Positions 25,226 through 34,083 of a stretch of DNA of 64,000 nt are shown in pieces; the first letter of the stretch is position 1, and every line of letters starts with the position of its first letter. This stretch comes from Halarchaeum rubridurum (GTDB taxonomy: Archaea > Halobacteriota > Halobacteria > Halobacteriales > Halobacteriaceae). The notes under the pieces were generated by a model that did not search any database, had not been told where the DNA came from, and saw only the letters and a program-made list of their open reading frames with translations. The position numbers and the translations under genes are program-made. The stretch is taken from contig NZ_BMOO01000001.1 of the NCBI RefSeq assembly GCF_014647115.1, positions 124,001-188,000 on the forward strand, in the 5' to 3' direction.

Positions 25226-25651
25226 ACGACCTTTTGCTGTGCGCGGGCTTCGCCCGCGCTGGCAAACGCTCGGCCATCGGGAGAAGCGTCGTTCCTTCCT
25301 GTGCAGCGAGGCGACTCCATCGTCTCGCACGCAAAGGCCGGTCGGACCACCGTCGGTGGTCCTCGGGCCTCGCGCTGACGCGCGAGTGAACCGCGCGATC
25401 CACGCGAGGGCTGCGGGCCCGAGTGTGGGTCAGTGAGAACGGTGTTCTCACTCGACTACCGGTCTCTTCGAGCCACTCGTCGCGCGGACGCTAGCCGCGG
25501 GGACCGTTACAGATAGCCCGCGTACCTACCGCGAGCGACCGGCAGGAGCGAGCGGACCAAGAGCCGACCAACGGGAGGCTCGCAGGCTTTTGGCCGACCT
25601 TTTGCAAGCGCAGGCGCGGCGAAGCCGCGCCAAGCGCTGCAAAAGGTCGTT
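25225..25651. repeat. Palindrome-rich intergenic element with 13-bp inverted ends
   Basis: The 460-base gap between rfcL and the next gene starts with AACGACCTTTTGC (25225-25237) and ends with its exact reverse complement at 25639-25651. Several palindromes lie inside (GCGCGGGC-TTC-GCCCGCGC near 25241; GGACCACCG-TCGGTGGTCC near 25344; GAGAACGGTGTTCTC near 25436). Its first 115 bases resemble the gap after the Lrp gene at 35642-35757. No coding potential was found. It could be a MITE-like non-autonomous element or a REP-type terminator island; there is no recognised transposase. Confidence 0.6.
25596..25648. repeat. Long inverted repeat (hairpin) at the right end of the element
   Basis: The arms GACCTTTTGCA (25596-25606) and TGCAAAAGGTC (25638-25648) pair perfectly, and the inner GCGCGGC-GAA-GCCGCGC extends the stem. 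A transcript would fold into a long hairpin about 40 bases before the next gene. Confidence 0.8.
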
Positions 25652-25688
25652 CCGAAACCCTAACCCCGACTCTCCCTGAATCGGTGGT

Positions 25689-27005
25689 ATGATCGGGATC
25701 GTCGGCGGCGGAATCGCGGGGTTGGCGGCGGCGCGGCGGTTACAGGCCGCGGGCCGCGAGGTGACGGTATTCGAGACGTCCGAGGAGGTCGGCGGGCTCG
25801 CGGCGACGTACGAGACGCGGGGGGACCGTCTGGAGAAGTTCTACCACCACCTCTCGGGGAGCGAGGAGACCATCGTCGAACTCATCGAGGAGCTCGGGCT
25901 CGGCGACGACCTGACGTGGCCCATCGGGAAGAACGCCTACTACATCGACGGGACGATTCACCCGATGGACAAACCCTGGGAGATTCTCGCGTTCCCCCAC
26001 TGGAACCTCTACGACACCTTCCGGCTGGGGATGCTCGTCCTCGACGTCGACGTTCGCGGGGGGGTCCCCTCGTTCGACTCCTACGAGGACCTGCGGGACT
26101 ACGAGGACGTCCCCGTGAAGGAGTTCTGCATCGAACACACGACGCGGAACGTCTACGAGACGTTCTTCGAACCCCTCCTGGAGGCGAAGTTCGGCGAGCG
26201 CGCGGAGGACGTCTCGGCGGCGTGGCTCCTCGGGCGCATCAAGTTCCGCGGGGAGCGCGACCTCCTGAAGGGCGAACCCCTCGGCTACCTGCGCGGGGGC
26301 TTCGGTCGTCTGCTCGACGAACTCCTGCGCGACGTCGGGACGGCGACGGTGGAGACGAACACGCGCGTCACCGACCTCTCGTTCGGCGAGGCCGGCGTGG
26401 AGGCGCTCACCGCCGAATCGGGGGACGGGACGACGGAGACGCACGACGTCGATTCGGTCGTCGTCGCGGCGATGCCGACCGTCCTCGAATCGCTCACGGG
26501 CTACGAGTGCGACATCGAGTTCCAGGGGACGGTCTGTTCCGTGGTCTCCATGTCGGAGTCGCTCACGGACACCTACTGGCTGAACGTCGCGGACGACGCT
26601 CCCTTCGGCGCGCTGATCGAGCACACGAACTTCGTCGACGAGTCGCACTACGGCGGCGAGCACCTCCTCTACGTCCCGAAGTACGTCCAGGGTCCCGAGG
26701 ACGAGGTCTGGCAGATGGACGACGACGAGGTCGCGGAGACGTGGCTCGCGGGCATCGAGTCGCTCTTCCCCGACTTCGAGCGCTCGCAGGTCAACTGGGT
26801 GAAGACGGCGCGCAACCCCCGGACGGCACCGATATACGAGCGGGGCTACCTCGACATGGTGGTGCCCTACGACCTCGCGGACGACGGCGCGCCGGGGGTC
26901 TACTACGCGGGGATGGCGAGCGAGGCGCAGTACCCCGAGCGGTCGCTGAACGGCGGTATCGTCGCGGGCTACGAGGTCGCGGACCGCATCACGGGCCGTC
27001 GCTAG
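25689..27005 (+). CDS. NAD(P)/FAD-dependent oxidoreductase, protoporphyrinogen-oxidase/amine-oxidase-like
   Basis: A 438-residue flavoprotein. The dinucleotide-binding motif GIVGGGIAGLAAARRL opens the protein, followed by VFETSEEVGGLAATYE, the FAD-adenosine contact. The C-terminal YYAGMASEAQYPERSLNGGIVAGYEVA is the second FAD segment. The central part, with HWNLYDTFRLG and EAKFGERAEDVSAAWLLGRIKFRG, matches the family of UDP-galactopyranose-mutase-like or amine-oxidase-like proteins often found with glycan or isoprenoid genes. The true substrate is unknown. It is convergent with the DUF6149 gene after 13 bases. Confidence 0.88.
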   Translation: MIGIVGGGIAGLAAARRLQAAGREVTVFETSEEVGGLAATYETRGDRLEKFYHHLSGSEETIVELIEELGLGDDLTWPIGKNAYYIDGTIHPMDKPWEILAFPHWNLYDTFRLGMLVLDVDVRGGVPSFDSYEDLRDYEDVPVKEFCIEHTTRNVYETFFEPLLEAKFGERAEDVSAAWLLGRIKFRGERDLLKGEPLGYLRGGFGRLLDELLRDVGTATVETNTRVTDLSFGEAGVEALTAESGDGTTETHDVDSVVVAAMPTVLESLTGYECDIEFQGTVCSVVSMSESLTDTYWLNVADDAPFGALIEHTNFVDESHYGGEHLLYVPKYVQGPEDEVWQMDDDEVAETWLAGIESLFPDFERSQVNWVKTARNPRTAPIYERGYLDMVVPYDLADDGAPGVYYAGMASEAQYPERSLNGGIVAGYEVADRITGRR

Positions 27006-27018
27006 CGGGCCTCGACGC

Positions 27019-27600
27019 TCAGCGCTCGGTCGCCCCGGGCGCGTCGTCGACGTCGACGTCCTCGGGGGTCGCTTGGCTGCCGCGTTTCGTCTCGCCGTCG
27101 CCGTCCTCGACGTAGACGTCGTCGGCGAACCCGGCTTCGGCGTGCGGGAAGTCGCCCTCCGCCAGGCGTTCGGGCGTCGCGGTGGCCTCCGGGAGCCCGC
27201 CCTCGGGGGCGAACTCGCCGAGGAGGTCCTCGACGGTGATGTCGTGGGCCTCGAAGAACTCCCGGTGGCGCTCGTAGTGGGCGTCCACCTCCTCCGGGGG
27301 GTACTCCATCATCTCCGCCCACCCGTGGTTGTAGAAGTCGAAGGTGGCGACGACGTGCGTCATCTCGCGGGCCGTCGCCTCGTCGTACCCCGCCTGCAGG
27401 GCGGTGAGGTACATCTCGGTGCTGGCGTCGAAGAACGCCTCCAGGTGGGGGATGCGCTCCTCCCGGTACTCCTCGTCGGCCCAGCCGCCGAAGACGGAGA
27501 CGTGGATGTCCACGAGTTTCTCGTGGACGAGGTCGCCGACGCCGGGCATCTCCAGGGCCTTCTGCGCCGCGAAATGCGTGACGTTCTGCCGCAGCTTCAT
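27019..27600 (-). CDS. DUF6149 family protein
   Basis: 193 residues from ATG 27600. The helical core MKLRQNVTHFAAQKALEMPGVGDLVHEKLVDIHVSVF and the motif THVVATFDFYNHGWAEMMEYP with HYERHREFFEAHDI are, as I recall, those of the haloarchaeal DUF6149 family. The C-terminal 60 residues are acidic and disordered. No function is known. It is divergent, by a 130-base gap, from the FAD oxidoreductase at 27731. An open upstream extension is probably spurious. Confidence 0.82.
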   Translation of the reverse strand: MKLRQNVTHFAAQKALEMPGVGDLVHEKLVDIHVSVFGGWADEEYREERIPHLEAFFDASTEMYLTALQAGYDEATAREMTHVVATFDFYNHGWAEMMEYPPEEVDAHYERHREFFEAHDITVEDLLGEFAPEGGLPEATATPERLAEGDFPHAEAGFADDVYVEDGDGETKRGSQATPEDVDVDDAPGATER

Positions 27601-27730
27601 ACGCGACGCGTTGGGGTGCGACCTACAAAGACCCACCCATCGCGGCCGTTCCGTGACACACGGCGGTAACGAGTGCCGGAATCGACAACGGATAGCAATC
27701 GACTTTAACCCGGAACGCACAGTGCCGGAC

Positions 27731-28975
27731 ATGAGCCAGTCGTTCGTGATCATCGGTGACGGGGTCGCGGGGAGTTCCGCGGCGGAAACGATCCGCGAGC
27801 GCGAGCCCGACGCCGACGTCACCATCGTTACAGACGAGGGCGAAGCCCTCTACAACCGTATCCTTATCAAGGAGTACGCCAAGGGGAAACTCCCCGAGGC
27901 ACCGATCTCCATCCACGACGAGTCGTGGTACGACGAGCGCGACATCGACCTGCGGCTCAACACGCTCGTCACGGGCGTCGACCCCGACGCCCACGTCGTC
28001 CACACCCACGAGGGCGACGACCTGGAGTACGACGCGCTGCTCGTCGCCACCGGCGGGACGCCGACGCAGCTCCCGGTCGAGAACAGCGACGCGGAGGGTA
28101 TCCACCACTTCTGGACGTTCGAGGACGCCCGCCACATCCGCGAGCACGCCGAGACGGCTGACTCCGGCGTCATCGTCGGTGCGGGGCTCCTCGGCATCGA
28201 CCTCGCGGCTATCTGTGCCGGCCAGGACATCGACGCGAAGTACCTGATGCGTGGCAACCGCTGGTGGCGGTACGCCCTCAGTGAGGACGGCGCGGAGATA
28301 ATCCACGACGCGCTCGCGGAGAAGGGCATCGAGCCGGTCTTCGAGTCCGGGGCGTCGGGCTTCGAGACGGACGACGACGGCCACGTCGTCGCCACGCTCG
28401 GCGGCGACGGCGAGCGCTACGACTCCGAGTTCGTCGGCATCGCCATCGGCCTCAACTTCAACGTCGAGTTCCTGCAGGACACGGACGTCGAGGTCGACGA
28501 CGGCGTCGTCGTCGACGAGTACATGCGCACCGACGCGGAGGACGTCTACGCGGCGGGCGACATCACGCGCTTCTACGACACGATCCGCGACACGCACGCG
28601 CAGAACGGGTCGTGGGGCTCCGCCAAACAGCAGGGTTCCGTCGCGGGCCACGCGATGACCGCGGACGACGTCGAGGACGACGTCGACGAGTTCCGCTGGG
28701 TCTCCTCCTACTCCATCACGCACTTCGACTTCCCGTTCCTCTCCTTTGGCTTCCCGACGGACGGCGACGAGCACGCGGAGCGGCGCTACTCGGAGACCGA
28801 GTGGCGGCGCCTCGCCTTCGAGGACGGGAAGCTCATCGGCGGCGTCCTCATCGGCGACCTCGCCCCGCAGTCGAAGTACAAACAGCTCATCCGCGCCGAG
28901 GCGGACGTCGCCGACCAGTCCGAGGTCCTCCTCCAGCAGAACTTCGAGCTCGAAGAGCTCGACGTCGACCTGTAA
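27731..28975 (+). CDS. FAD-dependent pyridine nucleotide-disulfide oxidoreductase-like protein
   Basis: 414 residues from ATG 27731. Two Rossmann folds are visible: FVIIGDGVAGSSAAETIRE (residues 5-23, FAD) and GVIVGAGLLGIDLAA (about 145-160, NAD(P)H). The DVYAAGDITRF segment near 280 is the flavin contact. The family includes rubredoxin/ferredoxin reductases and the N-terminal module of assimilatory nitrite reductases. No redox Cys pair is seen, so it is not a disulfide reductase. The long C-terminal part (SYSITHFDFPFLSFGFP) is specific to a haloarchaeal group. The electron partner is unknown. Confidence 0.9.
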   Translation: MSQSFVIIGDGVAGSSAAETIREREPDADVTIVTDEGEALYNRILIKEYAKGKLPEAPISIHDESWYDERDIDLRLNTLVTGVDPDAHVVHTHEGDDLEYDALLVATGGTPTQLPVENSDAEGIHHFWTFEDARHIREHAETADSGVIVGAGLLGIDLAAICAGQDIDAKYLMRGNRWWRYALSEDGAEIIHDALAEKGIEPVFESGASGFETDDDGHVVATLGGDGERYDSEFVGIAIGLNFNVEFLQDTDVEVDDGVVVDEYMRTDAEDVYAAGDITRFYDTIRDTHAQNGSWGSAKQQGSVAGHAMTADDVEDDVDEFRWVSSYSITHFDFPFLSFGFPTDGDEHAERRYSETEWRRLAFEDGKLIGGVLIGDLAPQSKYKQLIRAEADVADQSEVLLQQNFELEELDVDL

Positions 28976-29043
28976 CACCCGCCGGCAAAACCCGCTTCTT
29001 CCTCGTTCGCGTCCAGTTCAGACGCCATCGACCGCGCCGTCCG

Positions 29044-29355
29044 TCAGACGCCCTCGCTCGCGCCCTCGGCGGCGAGACCGAACCGACCGGCGGCGTAGCG
29101 CACCGTGAGACCGAGGCCGACGAAGAGGATTTCGAGCGTCACGCCGCCGATCTCCGTCCACTCGGGGGTAGCGATGCCGAGCATCGGGTCGCCGCCGGCG
29201 CTCGTGACCCAGAACACCAGCGTGGCGAGCGTGAAGAGCACGCTCGTCGCGCGCTCGTGCCGGTCGAACCCGGCGTCGAGCCAGATGTAGAGGGCGAACG
29301 CCGTCATGAGGACGGCGCCGGTGGTCGAGGTCACGAACAGCAGCGGCCACTCCAT
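29044..29355 (-). CDS. Small haloarchaeal membrane protein (three transmembrane helices)
   Basis: The 103-residue protein starts MEWPLLFVTSTTGAVLMTAFALYIWLDAGFDRHERATSVLF and has three hydrophobic helices (about 5-26, 38-53, 70-88). The order and charge pattern suggest a small membrane-sensor-like or structural protein, but I recognise no family with known function. It is convergent with the oxidoreductase before it and divergent from the gene at 29445. Confidence 0.75.
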   Translation of the reverse strand: MEWPLLFVTSTTGAVLMTAFALYIWLDAGFDRHERATSVLFTLATLVFWVTSAGGDPMLGIATPEWTEIGGVTLEILFVGLGLTVRYAAGRFGLAAEGASEGV

Positions 29356-29444
29356 ACCGGGTACAACGCCTCCGCCCGGGAAGGTGTTGTGGCCCCGTCG
29401 CCCCGACCGAAGCCGTTTTCCACGCGAGCGGCCCTTTCGTACCT

Positions 29445-29864
29445 ATGAGCATGAGCGGCGGGAGCACGGATATGACGCTCGCCTTCGAGCTGTCCGCGCT
29501 CAAGCGACTCGCCAAGCCCGGGACGGCGTTCGCCGACGCCCGACAGTGGACGGAGTACGTCGGCGTCGTGAGCGACGAACCGACGTACGTCGTTACGAAC
29601 TTCACGCGGAAGCGCCGCATCCGCCAGGACTTCTTCTCCGGCCCGAAGGACAAACGCGAGAGCCTGGAGAACGTCAAGAGCCAGTTCGAGACCGACCGAC
29701 ACGTCTTCGTCGGCGCGGACGAGGCGGACGAGGCGCTCGCCGAGGAGACGGGGTGGGAGTTCCTGCACGTCGAGGACGCCGCAGAGGCGGCCGGGTGGGA
29801 GCTCGGCGACCCCGAGGACGAGGAGGCCGCGAGCGGCGAACCCGAGCGCGACGACTGGCCGTAG
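29445..29864 (+). CDS. Conserved haloarchaeal protein, unknown function
   Basis: A 139-residue soluble protein with the recognisable conserved stretch MTLAFELSALKRLAKPGTAFADARQWTEYVGVVSDEPTYVVTNFTRKRRIRQDFFSGP, an alpha/beta domain, then a short acidic tail. The start may be either ATG 29445 or the later in-frame ATG codons at 29451 and 29472. Its stop is immediately adjacent to the ATG of the next gene (0-base gap), so the two are translationally linked. Confidence 0.8.
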   Translation: MSMSGGSTDMTLAFELSALKRLAKPGTAFADARQWTEYVGVVSDEPTYVVTNFTRKRRIRQDFFSGPKDKRESLENVKSQFETDRHVFVGADEADEALAEETGWEFLHVEDAAEAAGWELGDPEDEEAASGEPERDDWP

Positions 29865-30473
29865 ATGACCGACACGGGCGCGGGACCGCGCGTGCCGGAC
29901 GCCGGCGACGACGACGGTGGGGACGGCCGCGGGGGCGGAGGCGGGGGCGAGGCCGGCGCGGACGACGGGACCATCGCGCTCCCCTGCGGGGAGACGGTCC
30001 ACCGCTCGGCGTTCGACCTCGGGATGCGCGAGTACGAGTGCGCGTGCGGCGAGCGCCACGCGGTCGTGATGGACATGCATCCGCCATCGCGCTTCGTGCC
30101 GGAGGCCGTCGTCGACGTTCTGCGCGAGACGGTGAGCGTGGGGGACGACGACGCCTTCGAGGAGTTCGGTACCCCCCACCTGCTGGGGAGCGTGCTGGAG
30201 GAGTTCCCCGACGACGTGACGGTCGTGGACGCGACGGACGACGGGCGCGTCGGCTACGCGATGCTGTGGGTGACGGCCTTCGACGCGCGGACGCTCCACG
30301 AGCACGTCGTCGAACTCGTCGTCGAGCTGATGGAGCACGCGGTGAGCCACGCGCGCGACGACGCCGCGCAGGGCGACTTCGAAGAGCAGATGCTCGACTT
30401 CGACGTCGAGGCGTTCGTCGAGCGCTACCGGCGAGCGCGCGACTGGCAGGACGAGTACGACGCGCCCGCGTGA
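29865..30473 (+). CDS. DUF5815-like haloarchaeal protein
   Basis: 202 residues. A Gly/Asp-rich disordered N-terminus (about 1-36) leads into a compact domain with CGETVHRSAFDLGMREYECACGERHAVVMDMHPPSRFVPE (possible CxC metal site) and GYAMLWVTAFDARTLHEHVVELVVELMEHAVSHA. It resembles my memory of DUF5815, which is widespread in Halobacteria with unknown function. It directly follows the preceding gene without a gap. Between its stop and carB lies the carB operator region. Confidence 0.78.
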   Translation: MTDTGAGPRVPDAGDDDGGDGRGGGGGGEAGADDGTIALPCGETVHRSAFDLGMREYECACGERHAVVMDMHPPSRFVPEAVVDVLRETVSVGDDDAFEEFGTPHLLGSVLEEFPDDVTVVDATDDGRVGYAMLWVTAFDARTLHEHVVELVVELMEHAVSHARDDAAQGDFEEQMLDFDVEAFVERYRRARDWQDEYDAPA

Positions 30474-30540
30474 CGCGCCCGCGCGGGCGATTCTGACGCC
30501 GCGACAGCGACCTCACTCGCCATGGCCCCCCGGCGCCACC

Positions 30541-30565
30541 CCGGATTACGAAAATCGTAATCCGG
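30541..30565. promoter_or_regulatory. Operator-like palindrome upstream of carB
   Basis: A perfect inverted repeat with 11-base arms (CCGGATTACGA ... TCGTAATCCGG) and an AAA centre. It lies about 28 bases upstream of the carB TATA-like box. A second half-site-like GGTTACGAGATTT follows at 30564-30576. The core TTACGA-N3-TCGTAA also occurs, as TTACGAA-A-TTCGTAA, between carA and the Lrp gene, so both sites are probably bound by the same Lrp/AsnC regulator. Confidence 0.7.
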
Positions 30566-30592
30566 TTACGAGATTTGCACCGTTTCGTTTCG

Positions 30593-30599
30593 TTTATTA
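30593..30599 (+). promoter_or_regulatory. TATA-like box of carB
   Basis: TTTATTA is centred 27 bases upstream of about 30623, so the transcript would start only a few bases before the carB ATG at 30627. The preceding CGTTTCGTTTCG is a possible BRE region. The operator palindrome lies just upstream of this box, a position compatible with activation as well as repression. Confidence 0.6.
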
Positions 30600-30626
30600 C
30601 GATGTACGCACTCGTCTCCGATACAC

Positions 30627-33600
30627 ATGAGTGACGACCGGACCGTCCTCCTCATCGGAAGCGGCCCGATACAGATCGGCCAGGCGGCAGAGTTCGACTA
30701 CTCCGGCGCGCAGGCGTGTCGCGCACTGCAGGAGGAGGGTGCCCGAGTCGTCCTCGTCAACTCCAACCCCGCCACCATCATGACGGACCCCGAGATGGCG
30801 GACGAGGTCTACATCGAACCCATCACCACCGACGCCATCGCGGAGGTCATCGCCCAGGAGAACCCCGACGGCGTCATCGCGGGACTCGGTGGCCAGACGG
30901 GGCTGAACGTGACCGCCGAACTCGCCGAGGAGGGCGTCCTCGACGAGTATGACGTCGACATCATGGGCACGCCCCTCGACACCATCTACGCGACGGAGGA
31001 CCGCGAACTCTTCCGCCAGCGGATGCACGACCTCGGCCAGCCCGTCGCGCGCTCGACGACCATCAGCCTCGACGACGGCGAGAGCGTGCAAGCCCTGGAC
31101 GCGGAGGCCCTCGGCGAGCGCGTCGAGGACGCCGTCGAGGAGGTCGGCGGCCTCCCGGTCATCATGCGGACCACGTACACGCTCGGCGGCTCCGGGTCCG
31201 GCGTCGTCGAGGACATGGACGTCCTCAAGGAGCGCGTCCGCAAGGGCCTGCGCCTCTCCCGGAACGACGAGGTGCTCATCACCGAGTCCATCGCCGGCTG
31301 GGTCGAACTCGAGTACGAGGTGATGCGCGACGCCGGCGACTCCACCGTCATCATCTGTAACATGGAGAACATCGACCCGATGGGCATCCACACCGGGGAG
31401 TCCACGGTCGTGACGCCCTCGCAGGTCATCCCGGACGACGGCCACCAGGAGATGCGCGACGCGGCCCTGGAGGTCATCCGCGACCTCGGTATCGAGGGCG
31501 GCTGTAACATCCAGTTCGCGTGGCGCGACGACGGCACCCCCGGCGGCGAATACAGAGTCGTGGAGGTCAACCCGCGCGTCTCGCGCTCCTCCGCGCTCGC
31601 CTCGAAGGCGACCGGCTACCCCATCGCGCGCGTCACCGCGAAGGTCGCGCTCGGCAAGCGCCTCCACGAAATCACGAACGAAATCACGGGCGAGACGACG
31701 GCGGCGTTCGAGCCCGCCATCGACTACGTCGTCACGAAGGTGCCGCGCTGGCCCAAGGACAAGTTCGACAACGTCGATTTCACGCTCGGCACCGCGATGA
31801 AGAGCACGGGCGAGGCGATGGCAATCGGCCGGACCTTCGAGGAGTCCCTCCTGAAGGCGATGCGTTCGAGCGAGTACGAACCCGACGTCGACTGGGCGAG
31901 CCTCTCCGACGACGAGCTCGCCGAGACGTACGTCGCGCGCCCGAGCCCGGACCGCCCCTACGCCATCTTCGAGGCGTTCGACCGCGGCTTCACGGTCGAT
32001 GAGGTCGTCGAGCTGACGGGCATCGAGGAGTGGTACGTCGAGCGCTTCGCGCGGATCGCCGACGCCGCCGACGGCGCGAAGGACGGGTCGTTCACCGACG
32101 CCGCCATCGAGGGCTTCACCAACCACGAGATAACCGCGCTCGCCGGCGGCGCCTTCGACGACACGCACCCGTCGTGGCTGCCCTCGGACGTCGAGGCCGA
32201 GGCCTCGGCGGACGAACCCGAGGCGCGCCCCGACGGCGCGGGCATCACTATCGACGACGTCGAGGCCGACGTCCCGGGTCGCACCTACAAGCAGGTCGAC
32301 ACCTGCGCGGGCGAGTTCGAGGCCCAGACGCCGTACTACTACTCCTCCCGGAAGCCCGAGTGGTTCAGCGGGCCCTTCGAGGGCGAGTCCGCGGGCGGCG
32401 AACTCCGCGTCGACCACGACACCGACTCCGTCGTCGTCGTCGGCGGCGGCCCCATCCGCATCGGGCAGGGCGTCGAATTCGACTACTGTTCCGTCCACGC
32501 CGTGCGCGCCCTCCGCGAGGAGGGCATCGAGGCCCACGTCGTCAACAACAACCCCGAGACGGTCTCCACGGACTACGACACCAGTGACGGCCTCTTCTTC
32601 GAGCCCATCACCGCCGAGGAGGTCGCGGACGTCGTCGAGGCCACCGGCGCGGACGGCGTGATGGTCCAGTTCGGCGGTCAGACCTCGGTGAACGTCGCGG
32701 ACGAACTCGAGGCCGAGATCGACCGCCGCGGTCTCGATGCAAACATCCTCGGGACGAGCGTCGAGGCGATGGACTTAGCGGAGGACCGCGACCGCTTCAA
32801 CGTCCTGATGGACGACCTCGGCATCAGCCAGCCCGACGGTGGCACGGCGACGAGCGAGGCCGAGGCGCTCGACCTCGCGCACGACCACGGCTATCCCGTG
32901 CTCGTTCGCCCCTCCTACGTCCTCGGCGGGCGCGCGATGGAGGTCGTCCACAGCGACGCCGAGCTTGAGGAGTACATCGAAGAGGCCGTCCGGGTCGCCC
33001 CGGACAAACCCATCCTCGTCGATGAGTTCCTCGCGGACGCCGTCGAGCTCGACGTGGACGCCGTCTCGGACGGCGAGGACGTCCTCATCGGCGGCGTGAT
33101 GGAGCACGTCGAGGCCGCGGGCGTCCACAGCGGGGACTCCGCCTGCGTCATCCCGCCGCGGAACCTCGACGACGAGACGCTCGGTCGCGTCCGCGAGGTC
33201 GTCGAGGAGATTGCGCGCGCCCTCGAAACCGTCGGCCTCCTCAACGTCCAGCTCGCCGTGAAGGACGGCGAGGTCTACGTGCTGGAGGCGAACCCGCGCT
33301 CCTCGCGCACCGTCCCCTTCGTCTCGAAGGCGACCGGCGTCCCCATCGCCAAGCTCGCCGCGAAGGTCATGGCGGGCGACTCGCTCGCCGACCTCGGCGT
33401 CGAGGAGGGCGTCCCCGAGCAGTTCAGTGTCAAGGAGGTCGTCCTGCCGTTCGACCGCTTCGAGGGCGCGGACCCCCGCCTCGGCCCCGAGATGAAGTCC
33501 ACGGGCGAGGTCATGGGCACCGCCCGCACCTTCGGGAAGGCCTACGAGAAGGCCCAGTCCGCCGCCGGCAATCCGCTCCCCGAGGGCGGCGTCGCCGTCG

Positions 33601-33869
33601 TCGACTTCGACCTCGACGGATTCGCGGACTACTACGACGTCCGGGCGTTCGACGACGTCCCCGAGGCGATCCGGCAGAACGAACTCGACCTCTACGTCGG
33701 CGACGACGTCGACGCCCTCCAGACCGCCATCGAGGAGGAACTCCCCTACATCTCGACGGTCGCCAGCGCCGAGGCGAGCCTCGAAGCCCTCGCCCACCGC
33801 GACGAGGACCTCGACGTCGCCTCCGTCAGCTCGCGCCCCATCACGAACACGACGTGGGGCGGCGAGTGA
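30627..33869 (+). CDS. carB: Carbamoyl-phosphate synthase, large subunit
   Basis: 1080 residues, the full length of the family. It has two homologous halves, each with a carboxyphosphate/carbamoyl ATP-grasp domain: the first with IGSGPIQIGQAAEFDYSG (residues 8-25) and the second with VGGGPIRIGQGVEFDYCS near 609. Both halves carry the typical R-PSYVLGG / R-TTYTLGG loops and the oligomerisation domain between. The C-terminal MGS-like allosteric domain of bacterial enzymes is largely absent, as the protein ends soon after the second ATP-grasp domain. It makes carbamoyl phosphate for arginine and pyrimidine synthesis. carA lies convergent downstream, not upstream as in bacterial operons. Confidence 0.97.
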   Translation: MSDDRTVLLIGSGPIQIGQAAEFDYSGAQACRALQEEGARVVLVNSNPATIMTDPEMADEVYIEPITTDAIAEVIAQENPDGVIAGLGGQTGLNVTAELAEEGVLDEYDVDIMGTPLDTIYATEDRELFRQRMHDLGQPVARSTTISLDDGESVQALDAEALGERVEDAVEEVGGLPVIMRTTYTLGGSGSGVVEDMDVLKERVRKGLRLSRNDEVLITESIAGWVELEYEVMRDAGDSTVIICNMENIDPMGIHTGESTVVTPSQVIPDDGHQEMRDAALEVIRDLGIEGGCNIQFAWRDDGTPGGEYRVVEVNPRVSRSSALASKATGYPIARVTAKVALGKRLHEITNEITGETTAAFEPAIDYVVTKVPRWPKDKFDNVDFTLGTAMKSTGEAMAIGRTFEESLLKAMRSSEYEPDVDWASLSDDELAETYVARPSPDRPYAIFEAFDRGFTVDEVVELTGIEEWYVERFARIADAADGAKDGSFTDAAIEGFTNHEITALAGGAFDDTHPSWLPSDVEAEASADEPEARPDGAGITIDDVEADVPGRTYKQVDTCAGEFEAQTPYYYSSRKPEWFSGPFEGESAGGELRVDHDTDSVVVVGGGPIRIGQGVEFDYCSVHAVRALREEGIEAHVVNNNPETVSTDYDTSDGLFFEPITAEEVADVVEATGADGVMVQFGGQTSVNVADELEAEIDRRGLDANILGTSVEAMDLAEDRDRFNVLMDDLGISQPDGGTATSEAEALDLAHDHGYPVLVRPSYVLGGRAMEVVHSDAELEEYIEEAVRVAPDKPILVDEFLADAVELDVDAVSDGEDVLIGGVMEHVEAAGVHSGDSACVIPPRNLDDETLGRVREVVEEIARALETVGLLNVQLAVKDGEVYVLEANPRSSRTVPFVSKATGVPIAKLAAKVMAGDSLADLGVEEGVPEQFSVKEVVLPFDRFEGADPRLGPEMKSTGEVMGTARTFGKAYEKAQSAAGNPLPEGGVAVVDFDLDGFADYYDVRAFDDVPEAIRQNELDLYVGDDVDALQTAIEEELPYISTVASAEASLEALAHRDEDLDVASVSSRPITNTTWGGE

Positions 33870-33941
33870 CGCGCCGCGCGCGCTAACACCGGCTTCCGGA
33901 CTCCGGTTCGTCGACGCATCGACCATCCGACGCCACGACGC

Positions 33942-33946
33942 TTTTT
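33942..33946 (+). terminator. T5 run after carB
   Basis: CGACGCTTTTTCGCGG lies 72 bases after the carB stop, in the gap between the convergent carB and carA genes. A short GCG/CGC context surrounds it but no strong stem is present. Confidence 0.35.
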
Positions 33947-34083
33947 CGCGGTTCGTTTCGAGACGAGACACGGATACGTCGCCCGGAGCTACGGATAGCG
34001 CGAGCCGTCGCTCCGACGCGCGCGCGACGCGGGAGAGGTAGAACGAAGGCGGAGAAAAGACGGAACCGAGACAGAGCGTCCGC

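Noticed and set aside
34001-34083. Possible tRNA or small RNA in the carB-carA gap
   Set aside because: No cloverleaf or strong conserved stem was found; the gap only has T and A runs fitting convergent termination.
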